Assembly: GCA_040901705.1 (NCBI GenBank)
Contig: JBBDYI010000102.1
Span: forward strand, 1-35,954
Direction of reading: 5' to 3'
Origin: PLA5 sp040901705
GTDB lineage: Bacteria > Planctomycetota > Planctomycetia > Pirellulales > PLA5
Length of the DNA stretch: 35,954 bases
Below, piece after piece: positions 6,341 to 14,496 of the stretch. How positions within the stretch are numbered: the stretch's first letter is position 1; every line of letters begins with the position of its first letter. A model generated the notes under the pieces. It was not told the DNA's origin. It saw nothing but the letters and a program-made list of their open reading frames with translations, and did not search any database. A program made the translations under genes and the position numbers.

Positions 6341-8950
6341 GTGGTTCCATGTTTCAAAAAGATTTGTCCGACCGTCTTGGTTGCGGCGGCGGCGATTTGC
6401 CTGGCCGTCGCCGCGCCGGTCGCCGCTGATCCTTGCGGCATGGTGCCGCCGATTTACCTGGCGGGCGGTTCGCCGATCACCCGCGTCGGGCTGCAAAAGA
6501 CCTACGTGTTCTACAAAAACGGCGTCGAGACGTTCGTCATCCGGCCCGGCTTTTCGGGCAAGGTCGACGAGTTCGGCATGTTGATCCCGTTCCCCACGCC
6601 GCCGGCGATTCGCAAAGTGCCCGACGACGTGTTCGCCCACATCGCGGCGGCGATCGATCCGCCGGAAGTGATCGTCGATCTGCGGCCGCCACGGAGTGTC
6701 CCCGATGGGGACGTACGGGCAGCAGCAAATGCGGCCGGCGACAAGCTTAGCGAGGCGCCCTTAAGCTTCGACGAAGTCCGCGTTCTCCGCCAGGAAGCCG
6801 TCGGCATGTACGAAGTCGCCGTGCTCGACGCCGGCAGCGCCGCCGCGCTCGACCGCTGGATGACCGACCACGGCTACAAATATCCCGACGGCATGGACCG
6901 CGTCTGCAACGAGTACATCGCCCAGCGATGGTGCTTCGTCGCGGTGAAGACCAAGGTCGGCCAAAAAGCCGGCGTCGATCCGCGGCCGGGCCAGCGTTCG
7001 CTCGACGCCAAGCTGCCCGACGGCGCCACGTTCGACGGCTTCGTCCAAGCGATGGGCTTCCGCTTCAAGAGCGACAAGCTGGAAGTCCCCATGCGGCTGT
7101 CGTCGTTCAACGAAGGCGAACTGCACAACGTCGTGTACCTGCTCAGCGACGGCCCGCAGCGGATCGCCGCCATGAGCGAGGCGCTCGTCGTTCGCCAACT
7201 GCCGGGCGCGGAACTCTTTCGCAACGTCACCGAACCGCTGCCGGTGCGGATTCTCGGCGGCACGCAAGCCGACTTGACCGAGAACCACCTCCAGCGACTC
7301 AAAGCCCAGCGCGACCCCAAACCGCACAACGGCATCGCCCGCGACGTGTTCGCCGCGGACCTGCTGGCCGTCCGGTCCGGCGAACTGAGCTTGCCGCACG
7401 AGGAGCGCGAGAAGACGCTGCTGCGGATCAGCGAGCATCTTGGCCTCCGCGGCGGCGAGATCGACGCGCTCCACCAGCAAGTCATCGCCGACGAGCACGA
7501 AAAAACGGTCGCCGCCGCCCTGGCCGATCTCAAGGACATGACCATGACGGTCATCGACGGCGATTTCAACCGCGAAGTGCTGTCGGACGAAAACATCAAG
7601 TTCCGCCGCTTCGAAATGTCCGCCGACCGCAATCAGCCCGCGGCTTACGACGCCAAATCGTTCGGTCCCGGCGGCCAGCGGGAAGGCACGCTGTATCGCA
7701 CCAGCCGCACCGCGAACAAAGTCGAGCGGCTCGTCGCGGTGCCCGATCCGTATCGCCGCCAAACCGAGTCGACCGTCGACGTGGTGCGTAGCGTGTTGAT
7801 CATCGTGGCGGTGATTCTCGCCGTCGGGCTGGTGATTCGGTGGAGGTCCGGCGGCAAGGGCGTCGCCGCGCGGTTGCTGCTATTGGCCATCATCGCTGCG
7901 GCCGTCGCTTCGTTCGTCACCACCGCCGCCGCGGCCGACGAACCCCAAAGCGATCAACGACCGGCCGCGAGCAAGCATCTCCGCGATCTCGTCCGCCAGC
8001 TTTCCGACGCCGAAGTGGCCGAGGATGTCGTTCGTTCGTTGGTCGCCCACGGCGACGCGGCCGTCGCGCTGCTCTACGGCGAAGCGGTCGAAGGCGCGGA
8101 CATGACCGCCCGCGGTTGGGCGATCGTCGCGCTCGGCGAGATCGGCACGAAGTCGGCCGACGAGCACCTGCAGCAGCTGCACGACGATGCCAATCAGCCG
8201 ATCCTCGTCCGCACCTGGGCCGCCGCGGCGCGGATTAACCTGTGCCGCGACATTGCATCGCTTACCGAGCGGGCCGGCCTAACAAACACGTTCCATGCGG
8301 TTGACCGCTCGCTGGCGATTCGGCTGACCGCCATGACATCGACCAACGACAAGCCAGTTGATGTCCCTCAACTGCTCCGCGCCACTCTCGCGTTCCCGCA
8401 ACTGCAGCCGGCACTAGCTCCGACAATTACAGCCATCGATCCCCAGGAACTAGCGACCCTAATGCTCCGCCACGAGGAGACAAACGTCCGCTATTCCGCC
8501 ACTCAATGGCTGGCCACGCTGACCGCTCAGTTCGCCGACGAGAAGAAAACCGCCGGCGTCGCCGAGACCGTCGCCGGCCTCGTAGCGTTCGATCCGGAGG
8601 CGCAACAAACGCCCTGGCACGGCGGCCCGCTGTACGTCCCCGCGCTCAGCCCGCAGTGGCCGCAAGCCGAAGCCCGCCAACTGGTCGGCTCGCTCATCGC
8701 CTGGCACATCTGGTGCGACCGCCGCAACGACCGCGACGAGCAGCGCAAGATAAACTCCGCTCTGGCGAGCACCAACCTCGTCAGCGCCGCCGGCTATCAA
8801 ATTCAAGGCGTCGGCATCACGACATCAAACTGGCTCGCCGCCTGGGCCAAAGTCGTCGGCCGCGACGCGGTAATCGAAATGCTCCGCGCTCAAGGCGTCG
8901 AGAACCACACGCCGTACATCGAAGCGCTGCCCGAACGTCAGAGCGAGTAG
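6341..8950 (+). CDS. DUF2330-like exported membrane protein with HEAT-like C-terminal domain
   Basis: Predicted 869-aa protein. The start is uncertain. ATG codons in this frame lie only far upstream, inside the repeats, so I chose GTG 6341, which gives a clean signal peptide (VPCFKKICPTVLVAAAAI, cleavage near VAA-DPCG). Residues ~35-460 resemble DUF2330 (conserved start DPCGMVPPIYLAGG, and DEFGMLIPFPTPP), a family of exported proteins of unknown function. Two membrane segments follow (about 480-502 and 508-530), and the last ~330 residues contain helical pairs resembling HEAT/Armadillo repeats (MTARGWAIVALGEIG, ILVRTWAAAARINL). Such repeats usually bind other proteins. The arrangement suggests an N-terminal domain outside the membrane and a scaffold domain near it. 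The gene converges with the next one, 25 bases between stops. Confidence 0.75.
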   Translation: MVPCFKKICPTVLVAAAAICLAVAAPVAADPCGMVPPIYLAGGSPITRVGLQKTYVFYKNGVETFVIRPGFSGKVDEFGMLIPFPTPPAIRKVPDDVFAHIAAAIDPPEVIVDLRPPRSVPDGDVRAAANAAGDKLSEAPLSFDEVRVLRQEAVGMYEVAVLDAGSAAALDRWMTDHGYKYPDGMDRVCNEYIAQRWCFVAVKTKVGQKAGVDPRPGQRSLDAKLPDGATFDGFVQAMGFRFKSDKLEVPMRLSSFNEGELHNVVYLLSDGPQRIAAMSEALVVRQLPGAELFRNVTEPLPVRILGGTQADLTENHLQRLKAQRDPKPHNGIARDVFAADLLAVRSGELSLPHEEREKTLLRISEHLGLRGGEIDALHQQVIADEHEKTVAAALADLKDMTMTVIDGDFNREVLSDENIKFRRFEMSADRNQPAAYDAKSFGPGGQREGTLYRTSRTANKVERLVAVPDPYRRQTESTVDVVRSVLIIVAVILAVGLVIRWRSGGKGVAARLLLLAIIAAAVASFVTTAAAADEPQSDQRPAASKHLRDLVRQLSDAEVAEDVVRSLVAHGDAAVALLYGEAVEGADMTARGWAIVALGEIGTKSADEHLQQLHDDANQPILVRTWAAAARINLCRDIASLTERAGLTNTFHAVDRSLAIRLTAMTSTNDKPVDVPQLLRATLAFPQLQPALAPTITAIDPQELATLMLRHEETNVRYSATQWLATLTAQFADEKKTAGVAETVAGLVAFDPEAQQTPWHGGPLYVPALSPQWPQAEARQLVGSLIAWHIWCDRRNDRDEQRKINSALASTNLVSAAGYQIQGVGITTSNWLAAWAKVVGRDAVIEMLRAQGVENHTPYIEALPERQSE

Positions 8951-8975
8951 AAAAACACCAAGCCGCAGACGATCG

Positions 8976-11900
8976 CTACATCCGCGTGATCGTTTCGTGC
9001 AGATTGAGAATCACCCGCGCCACGCTTGTCCAGGCGGCCATTTCCGCCGCGTCGAGGTCGTCCGGCGGCGGCTTTGCGCCGACCGACAACAGCGCCTTCG
9101 CGGCCTTGGCGTCGCCGCGGTACTCGGCCAGGTGTTTCTCGTACAGCGCGGCGAGCAATTTTGATTCCGCCGCGCGGATTCCGCGGGCCACCGCACGTCG
9201 AAACGCCCAATCGAGCCGCGTTTCCGTCGAGTCGCCGCCGCGACGCATCATCTGCTCGGCCAGCGCGCGGGCCGCTTCGACGTAGGACGGATCGTTGAGC
9301 AGCACCAGCGATTGCAGCGGCGTGTTCGACCGGGGCCGATCGGCGGCGCATTCCTCGCGGCTCGGTGCATCGAACGCCAGCAGCGCCGGATGCAGGTATT
9401 GCCGCTGCCAATGAACGTACAGCCCGCGGCGGTAAAGCTCCTCGCCCGTGCCGTTCTGCCATTCGCGCTGCGGGAAATTCAAATATGCCCAATAGCCCGG
9501 CGGCTGATACGGCTTGACGCTTGGCCCGCCGACGTGATCGACCAGCAGTCCGCCGATCTTCAGGGCGTTGTCGCGGACCAGTTCGGCGTCGAGACGGAAT
9601 CGGCTCTGCCGCGCGAGGTAGCGATTGTATGGATCAATCTCGCGCAATTGGGCCGAAGCAGCCGACGACTGCCGATACGCCCCCGACATGACGATCAGCT
9701 TCACGGTCCGCTTCACATCCCAGCCCGAGTCGATGAACTCGCCGGCCAGCCAGTCGAGCAGCAGCGGATGGGTCGGCCACTCGCCCTGAGCACCGACGTC
9801 GTCGAGCTTTCGCGACAGGCCCGCGCCAAAGTACAGCTTCCACAACCGATTGACAAACACGCGGGCCGTAAGCGGGTTCTCCGGCGACACCAGCCAGCGG
9901 GCCAAATCCAACCGCGTGAGCCGGCCTTCCTTCGCGGGCGGTTGCGGGAGAAATTCCGGCACGCCCGGCGTCACTTGTTCGCCGCTGTCGTCCATCCAGT
10001 TACCGCGACGCAAGATGCGGACCATCCGCGGCTCGACCGCCACGGTGGCCAGCGAGATCGGCATCGAATCTTCGAGCCGCGTCCGCTGCGATTCGGTGAG
10101 GGCGAGTTCCGAGCGAACGGCTTCGAGTTGGGGTGCGATCGCGCGATAGTAGGCCGCCACTGCGTCGCGCTGCTGCTCGGAGCGGCCGGCAGCCGCCACC
10201 GCAAGTATCGACGCAATTTCGGCGGGGATTCCGCCGCCCGCGCGGATCGGCCGCCGCGCCGTTGTCGCCGAGACGCGAAAACGGCCGATCGTGTGCTGCT
10301 TCGACGGTTCGTAGTTCTGCAACAGCTTGACGACGAGCGTCGTCCCCTCGCCGCCCGCGACGTCGGTCTCAAGCTCGAACACCGCTTCGTGCGTCTGGCC
10401 GAACTTCGGCATCACGGCCCAACCGGCTTTGTGCCCCTTGGCGTCGGCGTCGATCGCGCCGGCAATCGTAAAGACTTCGCCACCATTGCCGGGTACACCG
10501 CTGACGGGCAAGCCGAAATCCTTCTGGGCGAATGTCGCCGTCGCGGCAGAAATGGCCGTGGGCTGCGCCTCGTCGGAGCCACTTTGCCTGAACGCCGCGA
10601 CGAACTCGGTGAGTACAAAGTTTCCGTTCGGCGCTCGCCCAGGCCCCTTCGCCGGCAGCGAATCGTCGGCCATCACCTCCAGCCGCAGCGCCGTAATGCC
10701 GGCCGGCGGATTGTCGAACGACAACGTATACGTGTCGGTTGGCGGGTTGTCGCCCGACGCGAGAATCGAACCATCGTCCTTGAGCGTCAGCGCCGCGCCG
10801 GCGGCCGACTCGCTCTTTGCGGGCCGAAGCACCTGCCACGTTACCGGAACGTAACGCTGTTCCCACTCGCTCTGCCCCGCGGCCAACTCCGCGGTCGGCG
10901 TCGCGAGCGCTTTCTTGAGTTCCTCGATCTTCGCATCCAGCCGGGCAAGTTCCAACGACTGTGGCGGCGTCGGCGCCTTGATCGTCGGTCCCCACTGGCC
11001 GCTCTCGTGCGCGCCGCTGTACAGCCCTTGTTCCTTGATGTCGGCGAAGAACGCCTCGAAGCGATAAAAATCCTTCGTCTTGAACGGATCGTACTTGTGA
11101 TCGTGGCACTCGGCGCAGCCCAGCGTCGCGCCCAGCCAGGCGCCGCCGACGTTGCGGACCCGCTCGGCGATGTACTTGGCGAGATACTCCTTCGGTTGCA
11201 CGCCCCCTTCCGCGCTCATCATGCCCAGGCGGTTGTAGCCGGCGGCGATTTGTTGTTCCCGCGTGGCGTCCGGCAACAGATCGCCGGCGAGTTGTTCGAT
11301 CGTGAACTGGTCGAACCGCTTGTTGGCGTTGAACGAGTCGATGACGTATTCGCGGAAGGGATACACGCTCACCGGTTGATCGCCGTGATAGCCCACGCTG
11401 TCGGCGTATCGCACCAAGTCCAGCCACCACATCGCCTGCCGCTCGCCGAACTGTGGCGATTCGAGCAGCCGGTCGACAACCTTTTCGTAAGCCAGCGGAT
11501 CGGTATCGGCGACGAATGCCTCGACCTGCTCCGGCGTCGGCGGCAGTCCGACCAGGTCCAGGCTCAGCCGGCGGATCAGCGTGCGGCGGTCGGCTTCGTC
11601 CGACGGAGACAAACCGTGCTCTGCCAACGTCGCCAGCACGAAAGCGTCGATCGGATTGCGAGCGAACGGCGTGGCGGCATCGGCCCGCGGGTCCTTCACG
11701 TCCGGCGGCGTCGGCCGCTTGACCGGCTGAAACGACCAGTGCCCTTCCCACGCGGCCCCCTGCTCGATCCACCGCCGCAACAACGCAACGTCGCGCTCGC
11801 TCAGCTTCTTGCCCGAATCGGCCGGCGGCATCCGCTCGTCGGCGTCCGTGGCGGTGATCCGCTGGTACAGCAAACTGTCGTTCGGCTTCCCCGCCGCGAC

Positions 11901-12176
11901 GATCGCGCCGTCATCCGCCACGTGCGTCAAGCCGTCGTGCGTATCGAGCCGCAAGTCGGCCTCGCGTTTGTTCTTGTCCGGCCCGTGGCAGAAATAGCAA
12001 TTGTCGGAAAGAATCGGCCGAATGTCGCGATTGAATTCCACCCGCTCCGGCAGCGGCGCGGGCGGCTGGTCAGCGGCTTGCAGACCGCGCGAAGCAATGG
12101 CGGCAAAGGCGAGGCCCACCGACGCCCAAACGAACGGCAGCAGCACACGTCGAAATCGAATCTGGCCGGTCAACAT
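8976..12176 (-). CDS. Planctomycete cytochrome c / DUF1549 / DUF1553 protein, long form
   Basis: Predicted 1066-aa exported protein. Residues 1-35 form a signal peptide. A planctomycete-type cytochrome c domain follows, with heme-binding CYFCH in RDIRPILSDNCYFCHGPD (about residues 50-60), then DUF1549 (NPIDAFVLATLAEHG to about 400), which holds a second CxxCH (CAECHDHKYDP). DUF1553 fills the last ~320 residues (LDLARWLVSPENPLTARVFV; SNTPLQSLVLLNDPSYVEAA). Between the two DUFs, about residues 450-660, is an extra beta-rich domain absent from the paralogue at 22937-25321; its pattern suggests a carbohydrate-binding-like jelly roll. The family is widespread in planctomycetes and thought to act outside the cytoplasmic membrane, perhaps in redox steps of polymer breakdown. 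The usual partner, a DUF1501 gene, is not next to it; a WD40 gene lies 76 bases upstream on the same strand. Confidence 0.92.
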   Translation of the reverse strand: MLTGQIRFRRVLLPFVWASVGLAFAAIASRGLQAADQPPAPLPERVEFNRDIRPILSDNCYFCHGPDKNKREADLRLDTHDGLTHVADDGAIVAAGKPNDSLLYQRITATDADERMPPADSGKKLSERDVALLRRWIEQGAAWEGHWSFQPVKRPTPPDVKDPRADAATPFARNPIDAFVLATLAEHGLSPSDEADRRTLIRRLSLDLVGLPPTPEQVEAFVADTDPLAYEKVVDRLLESPQFGERQAMWWLDLVRYADSVGYHGDQPVSVYPFREYVIDSFNANKRFDQFTIEQLAGDLLPDATREQQIAAGYNRLGMMSAEGGVQPKEYLAKYIAERVRNVGGAWLGATLGCAECHDHKYDPFKTKDFYRFEAFFADIKEQGLYSGAHESGQWGPTIKAPTPPQSLELARLDAKIEELKKALATPTAELAAGQSEWEQRYVPVTWQVLRPAKSESAAGAALTLKDDGSILASGDNPPTDTYTLSFDNPPAGITALRLEVMADDSLPAKGPGRAPNGNFVLTEFVAAFRQSGSDEAQPTAISAATATFAQKDFGLPVSGVPGNGGEVFTIAGAIDADAKGHKAGWAVMPKFGQTHEAVFELETDVAGGEGTTLVVKLLQNYEPSKQHTIGRFRVSATTARRPIRAGGGIPAEIASILAVAAAGRSEQQRDAVAAYYRAIAPQLEAVRSELALTESQRTRLEDSMPISLATVAVEPRMVRILRRGNWMDDSGEQVTPGVPEFLPQPPAKEGRLTRLDLARWLVSPENPLTARVFVNRLWKLYFGAGLSRKLDDVGAQGEWPTHPLLLDWLAGEFIDSGWDVKRTVKLIVMSGAYRQSSAASAQLREIDPYNRYLARQSRFRLDAELVRDNALKIGGLLVDHVGGPSVKPYQPPGYWAYLNFPQREWQNGTGEELYRRGLYVHWQRQYLHPALLAFDAPSREECAADRPRSNTPLQSLVLLNDPSYVEAARALAEQMMRRGGDSTETRLDWAFRRAVARGIRAAESKLLAALYEKHLAEYRGDAKAAKALLSVGAKPPPDDLDAAEMAAWTSVARVILNLHETITRM

Positions 12177-12252
12177 AGCTCGCGGTTCTCTCGTAAACGG
12201 GTTCGTTGCTCGTCGCCGACGAATAGGACTGTCAAAATTGTGTCAGGCACTC

Positions 12253-13500
12253 TCATTCCGGCAGCTTCCAAATCTTGACGGCCGTTTCCTTCGTGCCGGC
12301 CGACGCGAGTTGCTTGTCGTCACTTGAAAATGCCAACGACGAGACGTCTTTCCGGTGTTTGGCGGGTAGCGAGACGATAATTTTTCCGCTCGACGCATCG
12401 ACCAAAGCGATGTCGCCCTCGACGAGTGGCAGTGCGACGCGGCCTCCATCGTGAGACACCGCAGCAGCGTTGTAAAGCGAAACCTTCGCGATTCGCTCGT
12501 ACAAGCTTTCTTCGATTGGAACAGACCTTCCGATCTTGCCTTCCACCAGGTCCCACGTGTCGATTTCGATGGCCGTGTCGTTTCGCGAAACCGTAACGCA
12601 CTCGACAGCCGGTTGCCGATCGAGCATCGCGATCGCGAAATCGAACTTTCCGTTGCATGCAATTTCGCGGACATGGTTGGGCTTCAACGCCACGTCCCAA
12701 ACGTGGATGCCATCCTTGCTCGCTGCCACAATCTGTTTTCCATCGGGCGTCCATGCCACGCATTCGGGCTGCCAAACACCTTTGTCCTTATCGGCCCAGT
12801 CGAGACTTTTTTTGACTTTGCCGGTCTTTATGTCCCACACGATCAGGCTCCATTGTCGCACAAATGCCCTCGTCGAATCCGCACGAAAGTGATGGCAGAA
12901 TGCGACAATGCTCTTTCCGTCCGGCGAAAACGTTGGATGCTCGATTGCGCGAAATACATGTGGAATAGGCTTCCCGTAAGCTAGATACCGCGCGTGATTG
13001 CCTGTGCCGGCGTCCCACAATCTCACGACGGGCTGCGCGTAGGAGCCGGTCGCCACAGTTTTGCCATCGGGAGAAATGCCAAGGCCGTATCGCAAGCGAT
13101 GCGCCTGCTGGGGTGCGCCTTCGATCGGCCTGATGCCCGGCGGTACCGCGACCACGGTCTCTTGCCACGGATCGAGCACGACGTTCATATCCACGGCCCA
13201 CCGCGTTCGTTTTTCGCCGAGGGTCGAAGACGCGAGGGCGCCGTACCCATAGAACACCCAGGGTCCGCCGCCAATCCTCCGCGATCCGCCCTTCACTTCA
13301 ACGACGCCGTCGTCACGAACGCCATCGTCAAATTGCGAGGTCACGACCCGCGCATCCCCCGCGGCAAACGCGACGTGCTGCACGGCGTCGCCGGCGAACT
13401 CGACGGTCGCGGTGAGCAAATCTTCTTCGGCGGCGACGCCCATTGCTGGGAACGACAATGCCAGGAATACGACTAGCATCAAGTCAAGGCGACGGCACAT
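12253..13500 (-). CDS. Exported WD40-repeat protein
   Basis: Predicted 415-aa protein with signal peptide MCRRLDLMLVVFLALSFPAM ending near AAEE. The ATG at 13500 is supported by GAGAGG about 7 bases before it; the frame is open for 65 more codons upstream, but these look non-coding. The mature protein consists of WD40-type repeats: GLGISPDGKTVATGSY, FSPDGKSIVAFC, WTPDGKQIVAASKDGIHVWD, VSHDGGRVALPL and FSSDDKQLASAGTKETAVKIWK. These should form a beta propeller for protein binding. The cytochrome c/DUF1553 gene lies 76 bases downstream on the same strand, so both probably share a transcript. Exported WD40 proteins next to cytochrome c/DUF1553 genes are common in planctomycetes, so a joint role is plausible but unproven. 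Confidence 0.85.
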   Translation of the reverse strand: MCRRLDLMLVVFLALSFPAMGVAAEEDLLTATVEFAGDAVQHVAFAAGDARVVTSQFDDGVRDDGVVEVKGGSRRIGGGPWVFYGYGALASSTLGEKRTRWAVDMNVVLDPWQETVVAVPPGIRPIEGAPQQAHRLRYGLGISPDGKTVATGSYAQPVVRLWDAGTGNHARYLAYGKPIPHVFRAIEHPTFSPDGKSIVAFCHHFRADSTRAFVRQWSLIVWDIKTGKVKKSLDWADKDKGVWQPECVAWTPDGKQIVAASKDGIHVWDVALKPNHVREIACNGKFDFAIAMLDRQPAVECVTVSRNDTAIEIDTWDLVEGKIGRSVPIEESLYERIAKVSLYNAAAVSHDGGRVALPLVEGDIALVDASSGKIIVSLPAKHRKDVSSLAFSSDDKQLASAGTKETAVKIWKLPE

Positions 13501-13932
13501 GGGAAACCTCTCACGGCAATCGTAGCGAGCGCCACCACGCGGCAGCCGTTGATTGATCTTAAAGGCCCTAGGGTGCGATGGCAATTCTGCCGGCGAATCG
13601 TGTCGTTCCCATCGCCGGGGAGGAGCGGATTGAAAGTGATCTCGGCGGGTTGCGACGACTTCGCCGACGGTTTGCGAAAGCTTGCGGGAGTGCAACTTAG
13701 CGGTGGGTTCAGTCTAAACACAGCCGCCTTCGCGAGCAAATTGGCGTTGAACCGAAGGTGCTCGACGAAGCGCCAGGCACATAGCATGACGTAGCGAGGT
13801 CCGACGCGGCCCGATTTGCTCCGCGAAGTGATCGAACTGAGTTGGACGGTCCAACCGCCGCGCGTTACGATAGGAACAGGCCCTGTGGGCGAAGCGGGCC
13901 ATTTTGCGCCGCTTGCGGCGCGCGAGGCGAGC
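13501..13932. other. Intergenic region between divergent genes, with a small hairpin
   Basis: These 432 bases separate the WD40 gene from the small membrane protein gene and should contain both promoters. I could not pick out convincing -35/-10 boxes. A perfect hairpin GCGCCGC-TT-GCGGCGC lies at 13906-13921, 11 bases before the ATG at 13933, and could affect translation there. The open frame continuing upstream from 13933 to 13816 shows no protein-like character. Confidence 0.4.
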
Positions 13933-14295
13933 ATGTCGGCCCCCATTTCTTCCGAACCTAATTCTCAAAAACCGCCGGTTAAGATTCGCGCCTACGGCCT
14001 GTTTCCGATCACGCGGCGTGGGTATGCGATCGTTCAGACGTGTTGTTTCACGGCGATTTTGCTGGCCATTGCCTGGGTGGAGATTGCGCCGCCCGACACG
14101 GACGCTTACCGCAAGTTGGCGGCAGCAGCGCCGGAAACCGATCGGCCGCCGATCGTGATGTTCGCCAAAGTGCTCGACCGCGCCCAGACGATTCTGCTGG
14201 CCATTCTTGGGCTGGGCGTCGTCGAAACGGTGTGGATGCTGCGCAAGTTCAAGGCCGCCGAGACGCGCGACGCGCATTCGACGCCGAGCGGCTGA
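13933..14295 (+). CDS. Small two-helix membrane protein, hypothetical
   Basis: Predicted 120-aa protein with two probable membrane helices: YAIVQTCCFTAILLAIAWV (about residues 35-55) and TILLAILGLGVVETVWML (about 85-105). A polar segment of ~30 residues lies between them, with short polar ends. I chose the ATG at 13933, where GAGG stands close upstream, because the longer frame (from 13816) adds only unlikely sequence. I do not recognise the family. The gene lies on the same strand as prfB, 201 bases upstream of it, but an assembly gap and a repeat are in between, so co-transcription is open. Confidence 0.6.
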   Translation: MSAPISSEPNSQKPPVKIRAYGLFPITRRGYAIVQTCCFTAILLAIAWVEIAPPDTDAYRKLAAAAPETDRPPIVMFAKVLDRAQTILLAILGLGVVETVWMLRKFKAAETRDAHSTPSG

Positions 14296-14387
14296 CGGCG
14301 TGGCAGCGCTCGAAGTATGCCGCCTTGAAGCCGGGCCGGGGCTGGGGTAGGTTGTGGCAGGCACCATGCATGGAACTGAGACGCCGT

Positions 14388-14416
14388 GGGGGGGGGGGGG
14401 GGNNNNNNNNNNCCCC
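14388..14416. other. Assembly gap flanked by a G run
   Basis: A run of 15 G (14388-14402) meets ten N (14403-14412) and then CCCC. The true sequence and length here are unknown. Long G runs at contig ends are a known artefact of two-colour sequencing and of hairpin-prone templates, so some of the G may not be real. The gap is intergenic, about 85 bases before prfB. Confidence 0.9.
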
Positions 14417-14446
14417 ACAACACAGGGCGCGGTCGGAAGAACGCGC

Positions 14447-14480
14447 GAATCTCGAATCGCAAATCGCAAATCGCAAATCG
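14447..14480. repeat. Tandem repeat of period 7 upstream of prfB
   Basis: Five units in a row: GAATCTC, GAATCGC, AAATCGC, AAATCGC and a partial AAATCG. The array ends 16 bases before the prfB start codon and 2 bases before its likely ribosome-binding site GGGAG (14483-14487), so it belongs to the prfB leader. Confidence 0.85.
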
Positions 14481-14496
14481 TTGGGAGCAAAACGAC

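Noticed and set aside
9312..12278. Open frame of 988 codons on the plus strand
   Set aside because: It is the antisense shadow of the cytochrome c/DUF1553 gene. Its translation is rich in Arg, Leu and Val without motifs, while the other strand has clear family motifs. Long antisense frames are usual in high-GC DNA.
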